Positions 30,528 through 41,090 are shown, counted from the first letter of the stretch. The stretch is DNA of 64,000 nucleotides from Parashewanella tropica (GCF_004358445.1 NZ_CP037951.1:3992501-4056500), one strand, 5' to 3'. A program made the numbers and translations. The notes: generated by a model not told the origin, from the sequence alone.

Positions 30528-31523
30528 TTATTGCTTAGCTTGATACAAGGCCTTACGTTCCGAATCAGACAGGAAGGTCATTTCAACACCATTTCGTTGC
30601 GCCTTCTCAAGCTGAGCACTTGTAAGTCCTAATTCATTAGCTGCAACGTGATATTCGTGCTTAATATCAATATTACTGACACCAGGATCATCTGTATTAA
30701 GCCCGATACAAATATCGTGTTCTAAGAACTGAATAAATGGATGCTCTGTATAGCTAGATACAGTAGAAGTATGTAAGTTGCTGGTTGGGCAAGATTCGAT
30801 TCCAATTCGATACTTGGCTAAATACTCCATCAGCTTAGGATCGTGAACCGCTTTTACACCATGACCGATGCGGGTCGCGCCTAATTCGGTGATCGCTTGC
30901 CACATGCTTTCACTGCCCGCGGCTTCACCAGCATGAACCGTAATATTTAAGTCCGCATCACGTACTTGTTTAAAATGATCCTTAAACAAATCGCCAGGGA
31001 AACCGAGTTCATCTCCTGCTAAGTCCATACCGACCAAATGCTGTTTGTGCGCAAGTAAGGCATTAAGTTCTTGCTGACAGGCTTCTACACCAAATGAACG
31101 AGACATGATCCCAATCAGATTAATTCGGATGTCGAAGTCTTTAAGCCCAGCTTTAACTCCATCGATTACCGCTTCAACCACGCCTTCAATTGGCAGCTTA
31201 TGATTCATCGCCATATAATAAGGACTAAAGCGCAGCTCAGCATAATCTAATCCAGATTCCGCTGCATCAGCCACATTTTCATAAGCAACGCGTTTTACCG
31301 CATCCAAATCGGCTAATACTGCCACCATCCAGTCCAGTTTTTTTAAAAAACCGAGTAAATCACTTTCTTTGCCTTGAATTTGAACAAAAGGGGCAAGTGT
31401 TTCAAGACTGTCTGCGGGTAGAGCAATGCCGTGCTGGTGCCCTAATTCCCAAATAGTGTTCACTCTGACATTGCCATCTAAATGACGATGCAAATCCACT
31501 AACGGAATGGTGTTGTTTATCAT
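30528..31523 (-). CDS. add: Adenosine deaminase
   Basis: Cytosolic purine salvage enzyme converting adenosine to inosine and ammonia. The 331-residue product has the metal-binding [12 protein letters not shown] (His12 and His14), HAGEAAG with the catalytic histidine and glutamate region, RIGHGVKA, and NTDDPGVSN with the zinc-ligand aspartate. Length is typical of bacterial Add. Monocistronic by position; 258 bases separate it from the divergent lipoprotein gene. Confidence 0.96.
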   Translation of the reverse strand: MINNTIPLVDLHRHLDGNVRVNTIWELGHQHGIALPADSLETLAPFVQIQGKESDLLGFLKKLDWMVAVLADLDAVKRVAYENVADAAESGLDYAELRFSPYYMAMNHKLPIEGVVEAVIDGVKAGLKDFDIRINLIGIMSRSFGVEACQQELNALLAHKQHLVGMDLAGDELGFPGDLFKDHFKQVRDADLNITVHAGEAAGSESMWQAITELGATRIGHGVKAVHDPKLMEYLAKYRIGIESCPTSNLHTSTVSSYTEHPFIQFLEHDICIGLNTDDPGVSNIDIKHEYHVAANELGLTSAQLEKAQRNGVEMTFLSDSERKALYQAKQ

Positions 31524-31781
31524 GGTGTCTCCCTATCTGCGCCCCAATAGCCGTAAATTGGCAGCGGAGTCTACCAACTGAGCCAATATTGGCATTCACT
31601 TTTGAGTAAATGTGTGAGCTAGGTTGGATAACTGCGCGTAAGGAAAGTATTTAGTTAACCATCAATGAGATAAGCCCACAACGTCAGAAGCAAAAACGCA
31701 TTCTATGTAAAGCTGTTTGACTTGAGTATAAATCAGTTAGTGGCATAATCGACAAAAAATTATCAATTAGTTGAGATTTTC

Positions 31782-33635
31782 ATGCACAAGCTTACCCCTC
31801 TCGCGCTGTTATGCTTATGTTTGACAGCTTGCAGTAATGGCGGACAATTTACTACTCAGTCCGCCCACATTCTCAGTGAAATACAACAATCACAAGTGAC
31901 TCAACAACCCAATGAACCGACAAAGCCCGCTCAAATATCTAAACATCAACTTGGCGAAGTAAGTCTAGATTCGCTGATCAAGCAAGACTGGCAAATCAAA
32001 TTGGATGCCAGTGCGCAACTCGCGGCTTCAATGGGAGATAAATCTCAACAGGGAAAACTGGACGACTTATCACCAAGCCACCTTGCTCAAATCAATCAAC
32101 GTCGTGTGCAGTTGTTACAACAGCTAAAAGTACTGGACATGACTTCTCTATCCGAGCAGCAAAAAATCAATGCTCAATTACTTCAATATCAATTACAAAA
32201 CAGTGTGGATATGTACCGTTTCCACGCGCAATATGTACCCATTACCGCAGAAAGTGGCTTTCATGCCTATATCGCCAGTATCAGCAAGGGGCGCTTTAAA
32301 ACAGAGCAAGATTATCGAAATTACTTATCGCAACTCCATGCACTGCCGAAGTATTTTAAGCAACAAACCTATTGGCTAACTCAAGGATTAAAATCCGGCA
32401 TTACGCCACCCAAAGTCACTTTAAGAGGCTTTGAAGACAGTATTTCAGCCTTTATTGTACCCGCACAAAAAAGCGGTTATTTTAAGCCTTTCACTCAATT
32501 TCCTGAGCATTTTTCAACGGCATTAAAAGCCGAGCTTAAACAGCAGGGATTACAAGCGGTTAACCAAGACGTATTGCCCAGTTATCAGAAGTTTTATGAC
32601 TTCATGACAAACACTTACATTCCAAATAGTCGCACCAGTATTGCCGCCTACGACTTACCCGATGGTAAAGCCTTTTACGAAAACCGAGTGCGTTACTACA
32701 CCACTCTGCCTATGAGTTCAAAAGAAGTACACCAAATCGGTTTAAAAGAAGTGGCGCGTATCCGTAGTGAAATGCAACAAGTGATGAAGCAAACGGGATT
32801 CAAAGGTAGTTTCGCTGAATTTCTGCATTATCTGCGTACCAATCCTAAGTTCTACCCAAAATCCGCAGAAGAGCTGCTAAAAGATGCCAGCTTTATTGCC
32901 AAAAAAGCCGATGCCATGCTGCCTAAGTACTTTGGCAAGTTGCCTCGTACCCCGTATGGCATTATGCCAGTGCCAGCGGAAATTGCGCCTAAGTACACAA
33001 CAGGACGCTACTCTGGCTCTAATCGTGACGATCAACCCGGCTATTATTGGGTAAATACTTATGCCTTGAATAAGCGCCCTCTTTATGAACTGACGGCATT
33101 GACATTGCACGAAGCGGTACCGGGACATCATTTACAGATTTCGCTTAATAAAGAGTTAGATTCACTGCCTAACTTTCGTCGCTACAGTTATATCTCAGCT
33201 TTTGGAGAAGGTTGGGGGTTATACTCAGAGTATTTAGGGTTAGAAGCTGGCATGTATACCACGCCTTACGATAATTTCGGTCGCTTAACCTATGAGATGT
33301 GGCGTGCAACGCGTTTAGTAGTCGATACGGGTATTCATGCTCAAGGCTGGACTCGACAACAAGCTATCGATTACATGGCGAAGAACTCAGCACTATCATT
33401 GCACAATATCACCACCGAAGTTGATCGCTATATTTCATGGCCGGGGCAGGCGTTATCTTATAAAATTGGAGAATTAACCATTAAGCGATTGCGTAACAAA
33501 GCCGAGCAAGCATTGGGACAACAATTTGATATTCGCGCCTTTCATGATGCAATTTTAGCCCAAGGCTCTGTAACTTTACCGATCTTAGAGCAACAAATTG
33601 ATGATTTTATTGCTCAGCAGCAAGCCAAAAATTAA
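31782..33635 (+). CDS. DUF885-family lipoprotein, putative metallopeptidase
   Basis: Exported lipoprotein of 617 residues. Lipobox LTAC (Cys17) follows a signal peptide. The DUF885 signature HEAVPGHH (His443, Glu444, His448) resembles a zinc-peptidase HEXXXGH site, with downstream FGEGWGLYSEYLGLE supplying a further ligand. Family members are thought to be peptidases, but substrates are largely unknown. Six bases separate it from the next frame, so it may be cotranscribed with the alpha/beta hydrolase. Confidence 0.9.
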   Translation: MHKLTPLALLCLCLTACSNGGQFTTQSAHILSEIQQSQVTQQPNEPTKPAQISKHQLGEVSLDSLIKQDWQIKLDASAQLAASMGDKSQQGKLDDLSPSHLAQINQRRVQLLQQLKVLDMTSLSEQQKINAQLLQYQLQNSVDMYRFHAQYVPITAESGFHAYIASISKGRFKTEQDYRNYLSQLHALPKYFKQQTYWLTQGLKSGITPPKVTLRGFEDSISAFIVPAQKSGYFKPFTQFPEHFSTALKAELKQQGLQAVNQDVLPSYQKFYDFMTNTYIPNSRTSIAAYDLPDGKAFYENRVRYYTTLPMSSKEVHQIGLKEVARIRSEMQQVMKQTGFKGSFAEFLHYLRTNPKFYPKSAEELLKDASFIAKKADAMLPKYFGKLPRTPYGIMPVPAEIAPKYTTGRYSGSNRDDQPGYYWVNTYALNKRPLYELTALTLHEAVPGHHLQISLNKELDSLPNFRRYSYISAFGEGWGLYSEYLGLEAGMYTTPYDNFGRLTYEMWRATRLVVDTGIHAQGWTRQQAIDYMAKNSALSLHNITTEVDRYISWPGQALSYKIGELTIKRLRNKAEQALGQQFDIRAFHDAILAQGSVTLPILEQQIDDFIAQQQAKN

Positions 33636-33653
33636 AGGACATTGATCCAACGA

Positions 33654-34646
33654 ATGACGACACGGCAATACTCCAGTGAACACGCCATCCACACTCCAGA
33701 GCAGCAAGCCCTATGGGAGAAGGTGGAACATGGCCTGTTACCCATTAACGCGAATATAACGCTGGCGTATTGTCAATTATTGCAACCACATACAACCAAA
33801 GCGATCGTCATTAGCTCTGGCCGTATTGAGTGTTATGAAAAATACAAAGAGCTTATCTACGACTTATATCAGCAAGGCTATTCGGTGTATTGTTTGGATC
33901 ATCGTGGTCAAGGTTTATCATCGCGTTTAACCAAAAACCCACACATGGGGCACGTTAATAAATTTAACGATTATGTCGATGACTTTGGAAAATTCATCCA
34001 ACAAGTTGTCAAACCCAAAAAACACGAGCAGTTATTTTGCCTCGCGCATTCAATGGGGTGCGCCATCGCCGCACTCTACATGCAATTTCACACTCAAACC
34101 TTTAATGCTGCTGTATTTTCAGCACCAATGTTTGGGGTCAACTTACCGATACCGAGGAAGTTAGTGGATTTCCTAGCGACCTGTTTAGATTCATCTAAAC
34201 GCCCTCGATATATTATCGGTGGCCGAGATTTTAGATTTAAGCCTTTCAGCACCAACAAACTGACATCAAGTAAAGCGCGTTATCAAGCCTTTCATGATCT
34301 TTATCGAAAACGCCCCACTGTTCAGCTTGGCGATCCCACCAATCGCTGGTTGTTAGAGGCTTTGCATGCGGCAGACCGCTGTTGGCCAGCCATAGCAGGT
34401 ATGCGTGCCCCGATCCTGCTATTAAAAGCCCAAGCCGATACCATTATTGATAACCATAAAATCGACAAATACTATAGGTCGATGAAACACATTGGTTTAG
34501 GTGAGATCAAAAGCTTTGCTGGCGCTAAGCATGAACTCTTTGTTGAATCCGATGAAATTCGTACTCAAGTACTCGACGCGGCCTTAGATTTTTTCGATAA
34601 ACACCAAAACCAGCCGTTGCCTTCTTTACACAAGTCCGTGCTGTAG
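33654..34646 (+). CDS. Alpha/beta hydrolase (lysophospholipase/monoacylglycerol lipase type)
   Basis: Predicted serine hydrolase of 330 residues resembling PldB (lysophospholipase L2). It has the nucleophile elbow AHSMG, a DHRGQGLSSR oxyanion-region motif, a likely acid residue in LKAQADTIIDN, and a C-terminal AKHELFVESDE with the catalytic histidine. No signal peptide. A TTG at 33642 is also in frame; AAGGA at 33635-33639 is too close to it, so I prefer ATG 33654. Substrate is not settled by sequence. Confidence 0.88.
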   Translation: MTTRQYSSEHAIHTPEQQALWEKVEHGLLPINANITLAYCQLLQPHTTKAIVISSGRIECYEKYKELIYDLYQQGYSVYCLDHRGQGLSSRLTKNPHMGHVNKFNDYVDDFGKFIQQVVKPKKHEQLFCLAHSMGCAIAALYMQFHTQTFNAAVFSAPMFGVNLPIPRKLVDFLATCLDSSKRPRYIIGGRDFRFKPFSTNKLTSSKARYQAFHDLYRKRPTVQLGDPTNRWLLEALHAADRCWPAIAGMRAPILLLKAQADTIIDNHKIDKYYRSMKHIGLGEIKSFAGAKHELFVESDEIRTQVLDAALDFFDKHQNQPLPSLHKSVL

Positions 34647-34711
34647 TTTTGGTGATCAGAAGTCAGCAAATATTGTAAAATGCTTTTTTTCTTCAAAACT
34701 TAGGAAGTTGT

Positions 34712-35176
34712 ATGTTCCATATCGCCTTATATGAACCCGAAATCGCCCCAAATACGGGAAACATTATTCGATTATGTGCCAATACTGGAACACATCTGCA
34801 CCTTATTGAACCACTGGGTTTTGATTTTGAAGAAAAGAAGTTACGCCGTGCAGGGTTAGATTACAAAGATCTTACCAACGTTACACGCCATAAAGATTTT
34901 GCGGCGTTTTTAAAAGCCGTTGAAGGTAAACGTATTATGGCTTGTACCACCAAAGGCAGTCGCCCTCATTCTGAGCTGACGTTTGAAAAAGACGATGTGT
35001 TGCTGTTTGGCCCTGAAACGCGTGGATTGCCTGCTGATATTATTGAAGCTACGCCAACGGATCAACGCTTACGCATCCCTATGGTGCCGAGCAGCCGCAG
35101 CCTGAACTTATCTAATTCAGTGGCTGTGATCTGCTATGAAGCCTGGCGCCAATTGGGCTATGAAGGTGCGCTTTGA
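34712..35176 (+). CDS. trmL: tRNA (cytidine(34)-2'-O)-methyltransferase
   Basis: SPOUT-class enzyme that 2'-O-methylates the wobble nucleotide of leucine tRNAs using S-adenosylmethionine. The 154-residue protein has [31 protein letters not shown] and the knot-forming [19 protein letters not shown], all typical of TrmL (YibK). Full family length; ATG follows AGGAAG. It reads 65 bases after the hydrolase gene. Confidence 0.95.
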   Translation: MFHIALYEPEIAPNTGNIIRLCANTGTHLHLIEPLGFDFEEKKLRRAGLDYKDLTNVTRHKDFAAFLKAVEGKRIMACTTKGSRPHSELTFEKDDVLLFGPETRGLPADIIEATPTDQRLRIPMVPSSRSLNLSNSVAVICYEAWRQLGYEGAL

Positions 35177-35186
35177 TTTAATCTAA

Positions 35187-35212
35187 AGGCTGGTGTTTTT
35201 GCTTTCCAGCCT
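35187..35212. terminator. Hairpin after trmL
   Basis: Arms AGGCTGG (35187-35193) and CCAGCCT (35206-35212) with an internal T-rich loop, between convergent trmL and the orphan gene. No T-run on the far side. Confidence 0.45.
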
Positions 35213-36004
35213 CTACGCCACTTGTTGTAAGGGTTTACGTTTTTTGAGCTCTTTTAGATACATTTCATGTAAATCAGGATCTCGTTCACTCAAGGCATTC
35301 AGTTCGAGTTGATACTCTTCCTCATTGTTCAGCTTTAACGCATCCATTGTTTCCATCAAACGAGGCAGTTGTAGCGACTTGATCCAGAGTTGATACACAT
35401 TCGGGCTACACTGTTTCAACATAGCTAATCGTTTTTCATACATATCATTGGACTCAAACATCAATTCTCTGAGTGTTTCTAATTGCCGCTCATTTTCAAG
35501 TTTTACACCCTGATACTGACGCATCATAACAGTTCTAAAATCGCGTGCTCTTAAACTCGTGGTTGCTCTCTCTGTTTTTACTCTAGCCTTTGGGGAACCG
35601 TCTTTCTGATAAGCTGGGTTGAATTTAGTAGGTAAGCTTTGCGTCATATCAGTCATTGTCCGACTTGGCTGTGAATTAACAGCAGATGGTATAGGAGCAG
35701 GCTGCTTTTGAACGGGCGCCATACGATAATTGGCCAATTGTTTGTTCAACTGTTGCGCTGAACGCGACACGTACAACCCTGCGGTAAACCAATAACTTAG
35801 CCAACCAAGTATTCCGCCTTGACGTACGAATGTCGAGTTTTTAACTGCCGTCACTTGATAGACTTTTTTTGACCCCGTCTTATCACAACGAACGGTCAAT
35901 TCACCATCTATATTACCCGCTTTCAGTGCTTCAGCTTGCTCAAATGCATGAAACTCAAGTTTGCGGGCGTTAATGTTTTTAACTCTGATGAAACCTAAAC
36001 TCAT
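35213..36004 (-). CDS. Hypothetical protein, 263 residues
   Basis: Not recognised. An N-terminal domain (about 1-70, VKNINARKLEFHAFEQAEAL) is followed by a short hydrophobic stretch (GGILGWLSYWFTAGLYV), a proline-rich linker with basic residues, and a helical C-terminal half (RQLETLRELMFESNDMYEKR, LNALSERDPDLHEMYLKEL). The weak hydrophobic stretch could be a hydrophobic hairpin rather than a true membrane helix. Good AGGAGG lies before the ATG. No operon partner. Might be lineage-specific. Confidence 0.72.
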   Translation of the reverse strand: MSLGFIRVKNINARKLEFHAFEQAEALKAGNIDGELTVRCDKTGSKKVYQVTAVKNSTFVRQGGILGWLSYWFTAGLYVSRSAQQLNKQLANYRMAPVQKQPAPIPSAVNSQPSRTMTDMTQSLPTKFNPAYQKDGSPKARVKTERATTSLRARDFRTVMMRQYQGVKLENERQLETLRELMFESNDMYEKRLAMLKQCSPNVYQLWIKSLQLPRLMETMDALKLNNEEEYQLELNALSERDPDLHEMYLKELKKRKPLQQVA

Positions 36005-36190
36005 AGAAAACCTCCTAGTAATTAGGAGAGGCTACTTACGGGCAGATAATGAATAGGAAGTGTTATAAATCCGTCTATAAATTAGTCTCTTACTCATATA
36101 GATTAGGCTTTTTATGGATAAATTCCATAAGATTAAGTAAAGGTAATCTACTGGAAATATGCGCATCATTTCCAAGCATATTTAGGGCAT

Positions 36191-36220
36191 AAAAAAGGCT
36201 TAAACCGTATGATTTAAGCC
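36191..36220 (-). terminator. Terminator of the M20-M16-M16 peptidase operon
   Basis: On the minus strand arms GGCTTAAA (36213-36220) and TTTAAGCC (36197-36204) are followed by six T. It lies 25 bases after the last M16 gene. Confidence 0.82.
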
Positions 36221-36244
36221 ATTAAGATTTATAGAAGTCAAAAA

Positions 36245-37696
36245 CTATTTGGCATCAAAACCCACATCTTTAATATCGACTTGAGTCACTTTGCCATATT
36301 TAGCCGCAATCGGTGCAATCTTAGCGGCATTACCTACCAGTACGAATTGTAAGTTGTTACGAGGGAAGTAAGTATCAATAATGCGTTTAGTATCTGCAAC
36401 CGTTAGGCTGTTAACCTTGTTTTCAAAGTCATTGATATAACTATCACCAAATCCATACAAGTACATGTTTCCAAGTAATCCAGCCAATTGACCATTGGTT
36501 TCAAAGTCAGGTGGGAATTGCCCTTTTACATAGGCTTTCGCGGATTTCAAGGTTGCTGCATCAATGCCTTGTGACCATAGGCGATCATAGGTTTTTAACG
36601 CTAAATCGATGGCTTCTTGAGTGGTTGAGGTTTTGGTAAATGAGCTAATACGGAATAATCCTGCTTTTGAATATTCACTAAAACCAGAGCCTGCGCCATA
36701 AGTAAGACCCGCGTTTACACGCAGTTCATCATTAAGCCATGAGGTGAAACGTCCACCCAAAATGGTGTTCACTACGCTAATGGCAACCGAGTCTGGATTA
36801 TCAAACGCGATCCCTTTGCCGCCAATGATAAAGCGCGTTTCAATGGCATCGCCCTTATTCACCAATAACACACGGCTACTATTGTAACTTGGAAGGTTGG
36901 CGCTTAAATCTGGTTGACTGACAGAATGTGTATTCTTCCATCCACCTAACGCTTGATCCAGCTGAGCTTTCACCTGGGCAATATTAAAATCACCCACGAC
37001 AGTAATAGCAGTATTACTCGGCTGATAATACTGTTTGTAGAAGCGCTTTAAGGTGGCAACATTGATTTTTTTCAGGCTATTGCGATCACCTGATGTTGGA
37101 TTTCCATAAGGCTGCTTGCCAAACATAAACTTATTGAAATAGCTGCCAATCACATTACGAGGGCTTTCTTTTGCTTGAGCCAGCCCAGCAATTTGTTGCT
37201 TCTTCATTTTGGCAAATTCAGCACTGTCGAATTTGGGCTTAGTCAGTACTGAGGTAAAGATAGGCAACATGGTGCCCATGTCTTTAGCCATAAAGCTGCT
37301 GTTTACCGAGCTGCCTTCACGGCCAGCTCCTGTACCCAAACTTGCGCCTAAGAAGTCGACCGCGTTTTCAATTTGCGTTTTGCTTTGATTACCCGCACCT
37401 AATACTAAGGCTTCTGCCGTCATTCCGGCTTCACCCGAAATTTGATCGTTGACGCTACCAGCGCGTACTACGGCATTCATGGTGATCAAAGGCACTTCTT
37501 TACGCTGCATCAAATACACGGTTAAACCGTTATCCATTTGATACTTTTCGTACTTTGGCATTGAAAACTGACTGCTTGCCTCAACCGAGACTTGCGCAGG
37601 TGATGACCCAACCGTTGTCGATTTACATCCAGTCAGTGCCAAGCTTCCCATGGCTAACGCCATCACACACGCTTTCGTTAATGGCGAGTATTTCAT
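36245..37696 (-). CDS. M16-family peptidase-like lipoprotein (non-catalytic subunit)
   Basis: Exported lipoprotein (lipobox LTGC, Cys24) of 483 residues with two M16 domains. In the place of the zinc motif HXXEH it has SGEAGMTAEALVLGAGN, so it cannot bind zinc there and is the non-catalytic partner typical of M16B pairs. The conserved TAITVVGDFN and GGRFTSWLNDELR segments are present. Its ATG overlaps the stop of the upstream active M16 gene by four bases (ATGA), consistent with a two-subunit complex in the periplasm or outer membrane. Confidence 0.92.
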   Translation of the reverse strand: MKYSPLTKACVMALAMGSLALTGCKSTTVGSSPAQVSVEASSQFSMPKYEKYQMDNGLTVYLMQRKEVPLITMNAVVRAGSVNDQISGEAGMTAEALVLGAGNQSKTQIENAVDFLGASLGTGAGREGSSVNSSFMAKDMGTMLPIFTSVLTKPKFDSAEFAKMKKQQIAGLAQAKESPRNVIGSYFNKFMFGKQPYGNPTSGDRNSLKKINVATLKRFYKQYYQPSNTAITVVGDFNIAQVKAQLDQALGGWKNTHSVSQPDLSANLPSYNSSRVLLVNKGDAIETRFIIGGKGIAFDNPDSVAISVVNTILGGRFTSWLNDELRVNAGLTYGAGSGFSEYSKAGLFRISSFTKTSTTQEAIDLALKTYDRLWSQGIDAATLKSAKAYVKGQFPPDFETNGQLAGLLGNMYLYGFGDSYINDFENKVNSLTVADTKRIIDTYFPRNNLQFVLVGNAAKIAPIAAKYGKVTQVDIKDVGFDAK

Positions 37697-39024
37697 TTGC
37701 TATTCTCCTCTTTCGCCGCTAATACACCTACCGTGCGATTCGATTTGATCAGATAGGTTTTCGCCACTCGCTGAATATCAGCAGGGGTCACTTTGCTATA
37801 CAGTTTTGGGGCATCAAACAGTTTTTTGTAACTGCCGAAGTACACTTCGTAAGTACCAATGGTATTGGCCTTACCGTTAATGGTTTCCATGGTTTTGTAG
37901 AACCCCATCAACTTCATATTTTTCACTTTTTCCAGCTCTTTTTGCTTCACACCGTTTTTAGCAATGTCATTGATTTGATCAATCAAGGCACGCTCTAACT
38001 TGTGCTCAGACACACCTGGAGCTGCGATGCCATACACGTAGAACAGGTTAGGATCGAACGCCGTCGGCATATAGGTTTCAGCAGCTAAAGCCACTTGCTT
38101 ATCCACTAAGCCTTTATAAAGGCGAGAACTTTTACCATCGCTTAAGATCGACGACAGGATATCCAGTGCGTAGTAATCGTCAGATTTCGCATTCGGCGTG
38201 TGGTAGGCCAGCATTACATTTGGGGTACTGACCGAGGCTTTTTTCACAAATAAACGACGCTCGCCCGTTTGCTTTGGCTCAACAGTACGCACTTTAGCTG
38301 GCGGTGTCTGCGCTGGAATCGGCGCAAAGTATTTATTGGCTAGGCGCTTCACATTATCCAGTTTTACATCACCTGCAATCACCACGACTGCATTGTTCGG
38401 TGCATAGTACGTTTTGTGGTAATTCACTAAGTCTTCTAGCGTCCATGCGTGGATATCCGATTCCCAACCGATCACCGGCCAAGAATACGGATGAGCACTA
38501 AAGGCCACACTTTTTAGTGGACCTTGCAATGCACGCCAATTTGAGTTTTCCAAACCCGTTCTGCGCTCAGATGCCACGACATTTCGCTCACTTTCCACCA
38601 TTTTAGGATTGATATCGAGGTGAGCAATACGATCTGCTTCTAAATCAAAGATGGTTTCGATTGAACTGGCAGGAAACCAATCGGTATAAACCGTAAGATC
38701 TTCGGTAGTGTAAGCATTATTGGCACCGCCATTGGCTTCCATGGTGCGGTCGAACATCTTAGGTCCGTATTTTTTGGCACCGTTAAACATCATGTGTTCA
38801 AAGAAGTGTGAGATCCCAGTGATCCCCGGCACTTCATTACGAGAGCCCACTTTCCAGAACAAATACATATTGGCATTCGGAATAGAATCGTCCTCAAGTA
38901 CCATGATTTTCATACCGTTATCGAGGGTAAAGCTCTTTACATCAGCCGCCGTCGTTGCTGATGCCGTAGTCGAGGCAAACAGTATACTGAGCGATAACGC
39001 GAGCGCACTCAATTGTCGTTTCAT
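37693..39024 (-). CDS. M16-family zinc peptidase (catalytic subunit)
   Basis: Periplasmic zinc peptidase of 443 residues with a signal peptide (cleavage near ASA-TTA, about 23). The inverted zinc motif HFFEH (His73, Glu76, His77) is present, followed about 75 residues later by the third ligand region SERNVVASERR. It pairs with the non-catalytic M16 protein encoded immediately downstream. Lies eight bases after the M20 gene. Confidence 0.94.
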   Translation of the reverse strand: MKRQLSALALSLSILFASTTASATTAADVKSFTLDNGMKIMVLEDDSIPNANMYLFWKVGSRNEVPGITGISHFFEHMMFNGAKKYGPKMFDRTMEANGGANNAYTTEDLTVYTDWFPASSIETIFDLEADRIAHLDINPKMVESERNVVASERRTGLENSNWRALQGPLKSVAFSAHPYSWPVIGWESDIHAWTLEDLVNYHKTYYAPNNAVVVIAGDVKLDNVKRLANKYFAPIPAQTPPAKVRTVEPKQTGERRLFVKKASVSTPNVMLAYHTPNAKSDDYYALDILSSILSDGKSSRLYKGLVDKQVALAAETYMPTAFDPNLFYVYGIAAPGVSEHKLERALIDQINDIAKNGVKQKELEKVKNMKLMGFYKTMETINGKANTIGTYEVYFGSYKKLFDAPKLYSKVTPADIQRVAKTYLIKSNRTVGVLAAKEENSK

Positions 39025-39032
39025 CTTGATAA

Positions 39033-40328
39033 TTACCTTTTTTCAGTTAAATTTGCGATAGCCAAGCTAGTCATGGCTTCAACACCCAATTTCAATGCCG
39101 ATTCATCCACATAAAAACTGGGTGAATGGTTCGCCGCCACTTTTGATAAATCTTGATCTTTAGGGGTCACACCTAAAAAGAAAAACAACCCCGGTGTCTC
39201 TAGCGCATAATATGAGAAATCTTCAGCCCCCGTAATAAGACTTGGCTCTATCAGATTTCCTTTACCAACGACACTTTCTAATACTGGACGCATTTGCTTA
39301 ACCAACTCGGGGTTGTTAACTGTTACTGGATATCCATGTTGGATCTCAGTCAATGTCGATGCTCCTAGCGTTTGTGCGGACAAACTGGCAATTTCAGGTA
39401 AGCGCTTTTTAATGTCCTTACGCATGCCTTGATCAAAGGTACGAATGGTGCCAATCAATTCCACTTCATCAGGAATAATATTGCTACGAATACCACCGTT
39501 AATGGCACCAAAGCTGACTACGGCTGGCGCTTTAGTCACATCGACCTGACGGCTGATGATGGTTTGCACGCTATTGATCACCTGAGCCGAAGCGACAATG
39601 GGGTCAACCCCTTGCCATGGACGAGAACCATGCGTTTGCTTACCTTTGACCTTAATCGTAAAGGAATCTTCGCTTGCCATGGCTGGGCCGCTTCTTAGTG
39701 CAATCGTTCCCGTATGCATGCTGGAAGTCACATGAAGACCTAATACTTTTTCAGGCTTTCGCTTAGCAAACAGTCCTTCTTTTAGCATCAACTCAGCGCC
39801 ACCTTCTTCACCAGCTGGCGCCCCTTCTTCAGCAGGCTGAAAGATAAACATGACATCCCCTGCCAGTTGATCTTTCATCTTAACCAGATTGTGAGCAACA
39901 CCCAGTAACATCGCCACATGAGTATCATGACCACAAGCATGCATTACGCCGACTTTTTGGCCACGATATTCAGCCGTTGCCTTTGATGCAAATGGAATGT
40001 CTACTTGTTCAGTCACTGGCAAGGCATCCATATCGGCACGAAGTGCAATCAGTGGCCCCTGCTTACCGCCTTTCAGCATGGCAACCACACCAGTGTGAGC
40101 TATATTGATTTGTACTTCGAGCCCTAAAGCACGTAACTCTTCAGCCACCAGCTTACTGGTATTAAATTCGCGATTGGAAAGCTCAGGGTGTTGATGAAGC
40201 TGGCGACGTAACTCGATAACACGAGGTTCGATATCAGCGGTTAAAGATTTAGGCGTGGCGGCTTGAAGGTGAGTCGTAGACAGTAGAGTACTCAACCCTA
40301 TCAAGGTAGCGATAGTGGATAGTTTCAT
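39033..40328 (-). CDS. Exported M20-family amidohydrolase
   Basis: M20D metallohydrolase of 431 residues related to N-acyl-L-amino acid and hippurate hydrolases, here with a signal peptide (cleavage near LQA-ATP, about 23). Metal-binding motifs MHACGHDTHVAMLLG and QPAEEGAPAGEEGGAE are intact, as is ITGAEDFSYYA near the C terminus. First gene of an exported peptidase operon with two M16 genes. Its precise substrate cannot be read from sequence. Confidence 0.94.
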   Translation of the reverse strand: MKLSTIATLIGLSTLLSTTHLQAATPKSLTADIEPRVIELRRQLHQHPELSNREFNTSKLVAEELRALGLEVQINIAHTGVVAMLKGGKQGPLIALRADMDALPVTEQVDIPFASKATAEYRGQKVGVMHACGHDTHVAMLLGVAHNLVKMKDQLAGDVMFIFQPAEEGAPAGEEGGAELMLKEGLFAKRKPEKVLGLHVTSSMHTGTIALRSGPAMASEDSFTIKVKGKQTHGSRPWQGVDPIVASAQVINSVQTIISRQVDVTKAPAVVSFGAINGGIRSNIIPDEVELIGTIRTFDQGMRKDIKKRLPEIASLSAQTLGASTLTEIQHGYPVTVNNPELVKQMRPVLESVVGKGNLIEPSLITGAEDFSYYALETPGLFFFLGVTPKDQDLSKVAANHSPSFYVDESALKLGVEAMTSLAIANLTEKR

Positions 40329-40399
40329 AAAAGTAGGTAGCGGTTATTGTTATTTACCCTACTCTATCCGTTATCCATGATTTTGTTAAACAAATGTTG

Positions 40400-41050
40400 T
40401 TACATTTTGTTGCTTTTAGTAAACATCACCACATCATTACTGATGACTTCTAATTGCCAATCGTAGTGGTTGGCAATCCATTCAAAGGTCGCAATCGAAT
40501 AAAAACAAATATGGGTGAGATCGTTTTTATAGTGCCAACGGCTAAATGCATCGACATCTTGAACACGTTTGGTCATTAATGCTAACAAGCCATTAGGTTT
40601 GAGCATGGATTGGAACAACTCAAAGGTAGATTGAGCATCACTAATATGCTCAATCACTTCGGTACAGGTAATGAAATCATATTCTTGTTTGAGCAGTAAC
40701 TCATCGTTGGCATAAAACAAATCATAGTTGGCAACACTCACACCTTGCTCTTTCGCCATAATGGATAGCACTTTGCCCTCACCACAGCCAAAATCCACCC
40801 CTTGAGCGTTGACATTTACTCTCGCCAGCGTAGGTTGCAAACAGCGAGATAAAAAACCACGATAACCCATGTCATCACTTTGGTTATCATGCTTATCGTA
40901 TTCGGCTTTTTCTTGGGCTTTAGTTAACAAGAACTCGCTTGGTACTTGTACTAACTGACAATTCTGACACTGCCAATATTCCCGTCGTTTATCCGCAAAG
41001 TAAAAGTTTACGTTTGGACTGTGACATAAACGGCAAGGAGAAGATTTCAT
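40400..41050 (-). CDS. Class I SAM methyltransferase with N-terminal zinc ribbon
   Basis: The 216-residue protein has a predicted zinc ribbon CRLC...CQNC (Cys6, Cys9, Cys28, Cys31) followed by a methyltransferase domain with motif I (GVDFGCGEGKVLSIM, about 95-109) and EVIEHISDAQSTFELF. Cytosolic. It is the third gene after the DTW protein and the small secreted protein, 40 bases downstream of the latter. The substrate is unknown. Confidence 0.88.
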   Translation of the reverse strand: MKSSPCRLCHSPNVNFYFADKRREYWQCQNCQLVQVPSEFLLTKAQEKAEYDKHDNQSDDMGYRGFLSRCLQPTLARVNVNAQGVDFGCGEGKVLSIMAKEQGVSVANYDLFYANDELLLKQEYDFITCTEVIEHISDAQSTFELFQSMLKPNGLLALMTKRVQDVDAFSRWHYKNDLTHICFYSIATFEWIANHYDWQLEVISNDVVMFTKSNKM

Positions 41051-41090
41051 AGCGGATTTAGAAACGTGAAAAAGCGTATGCTATCTAACG

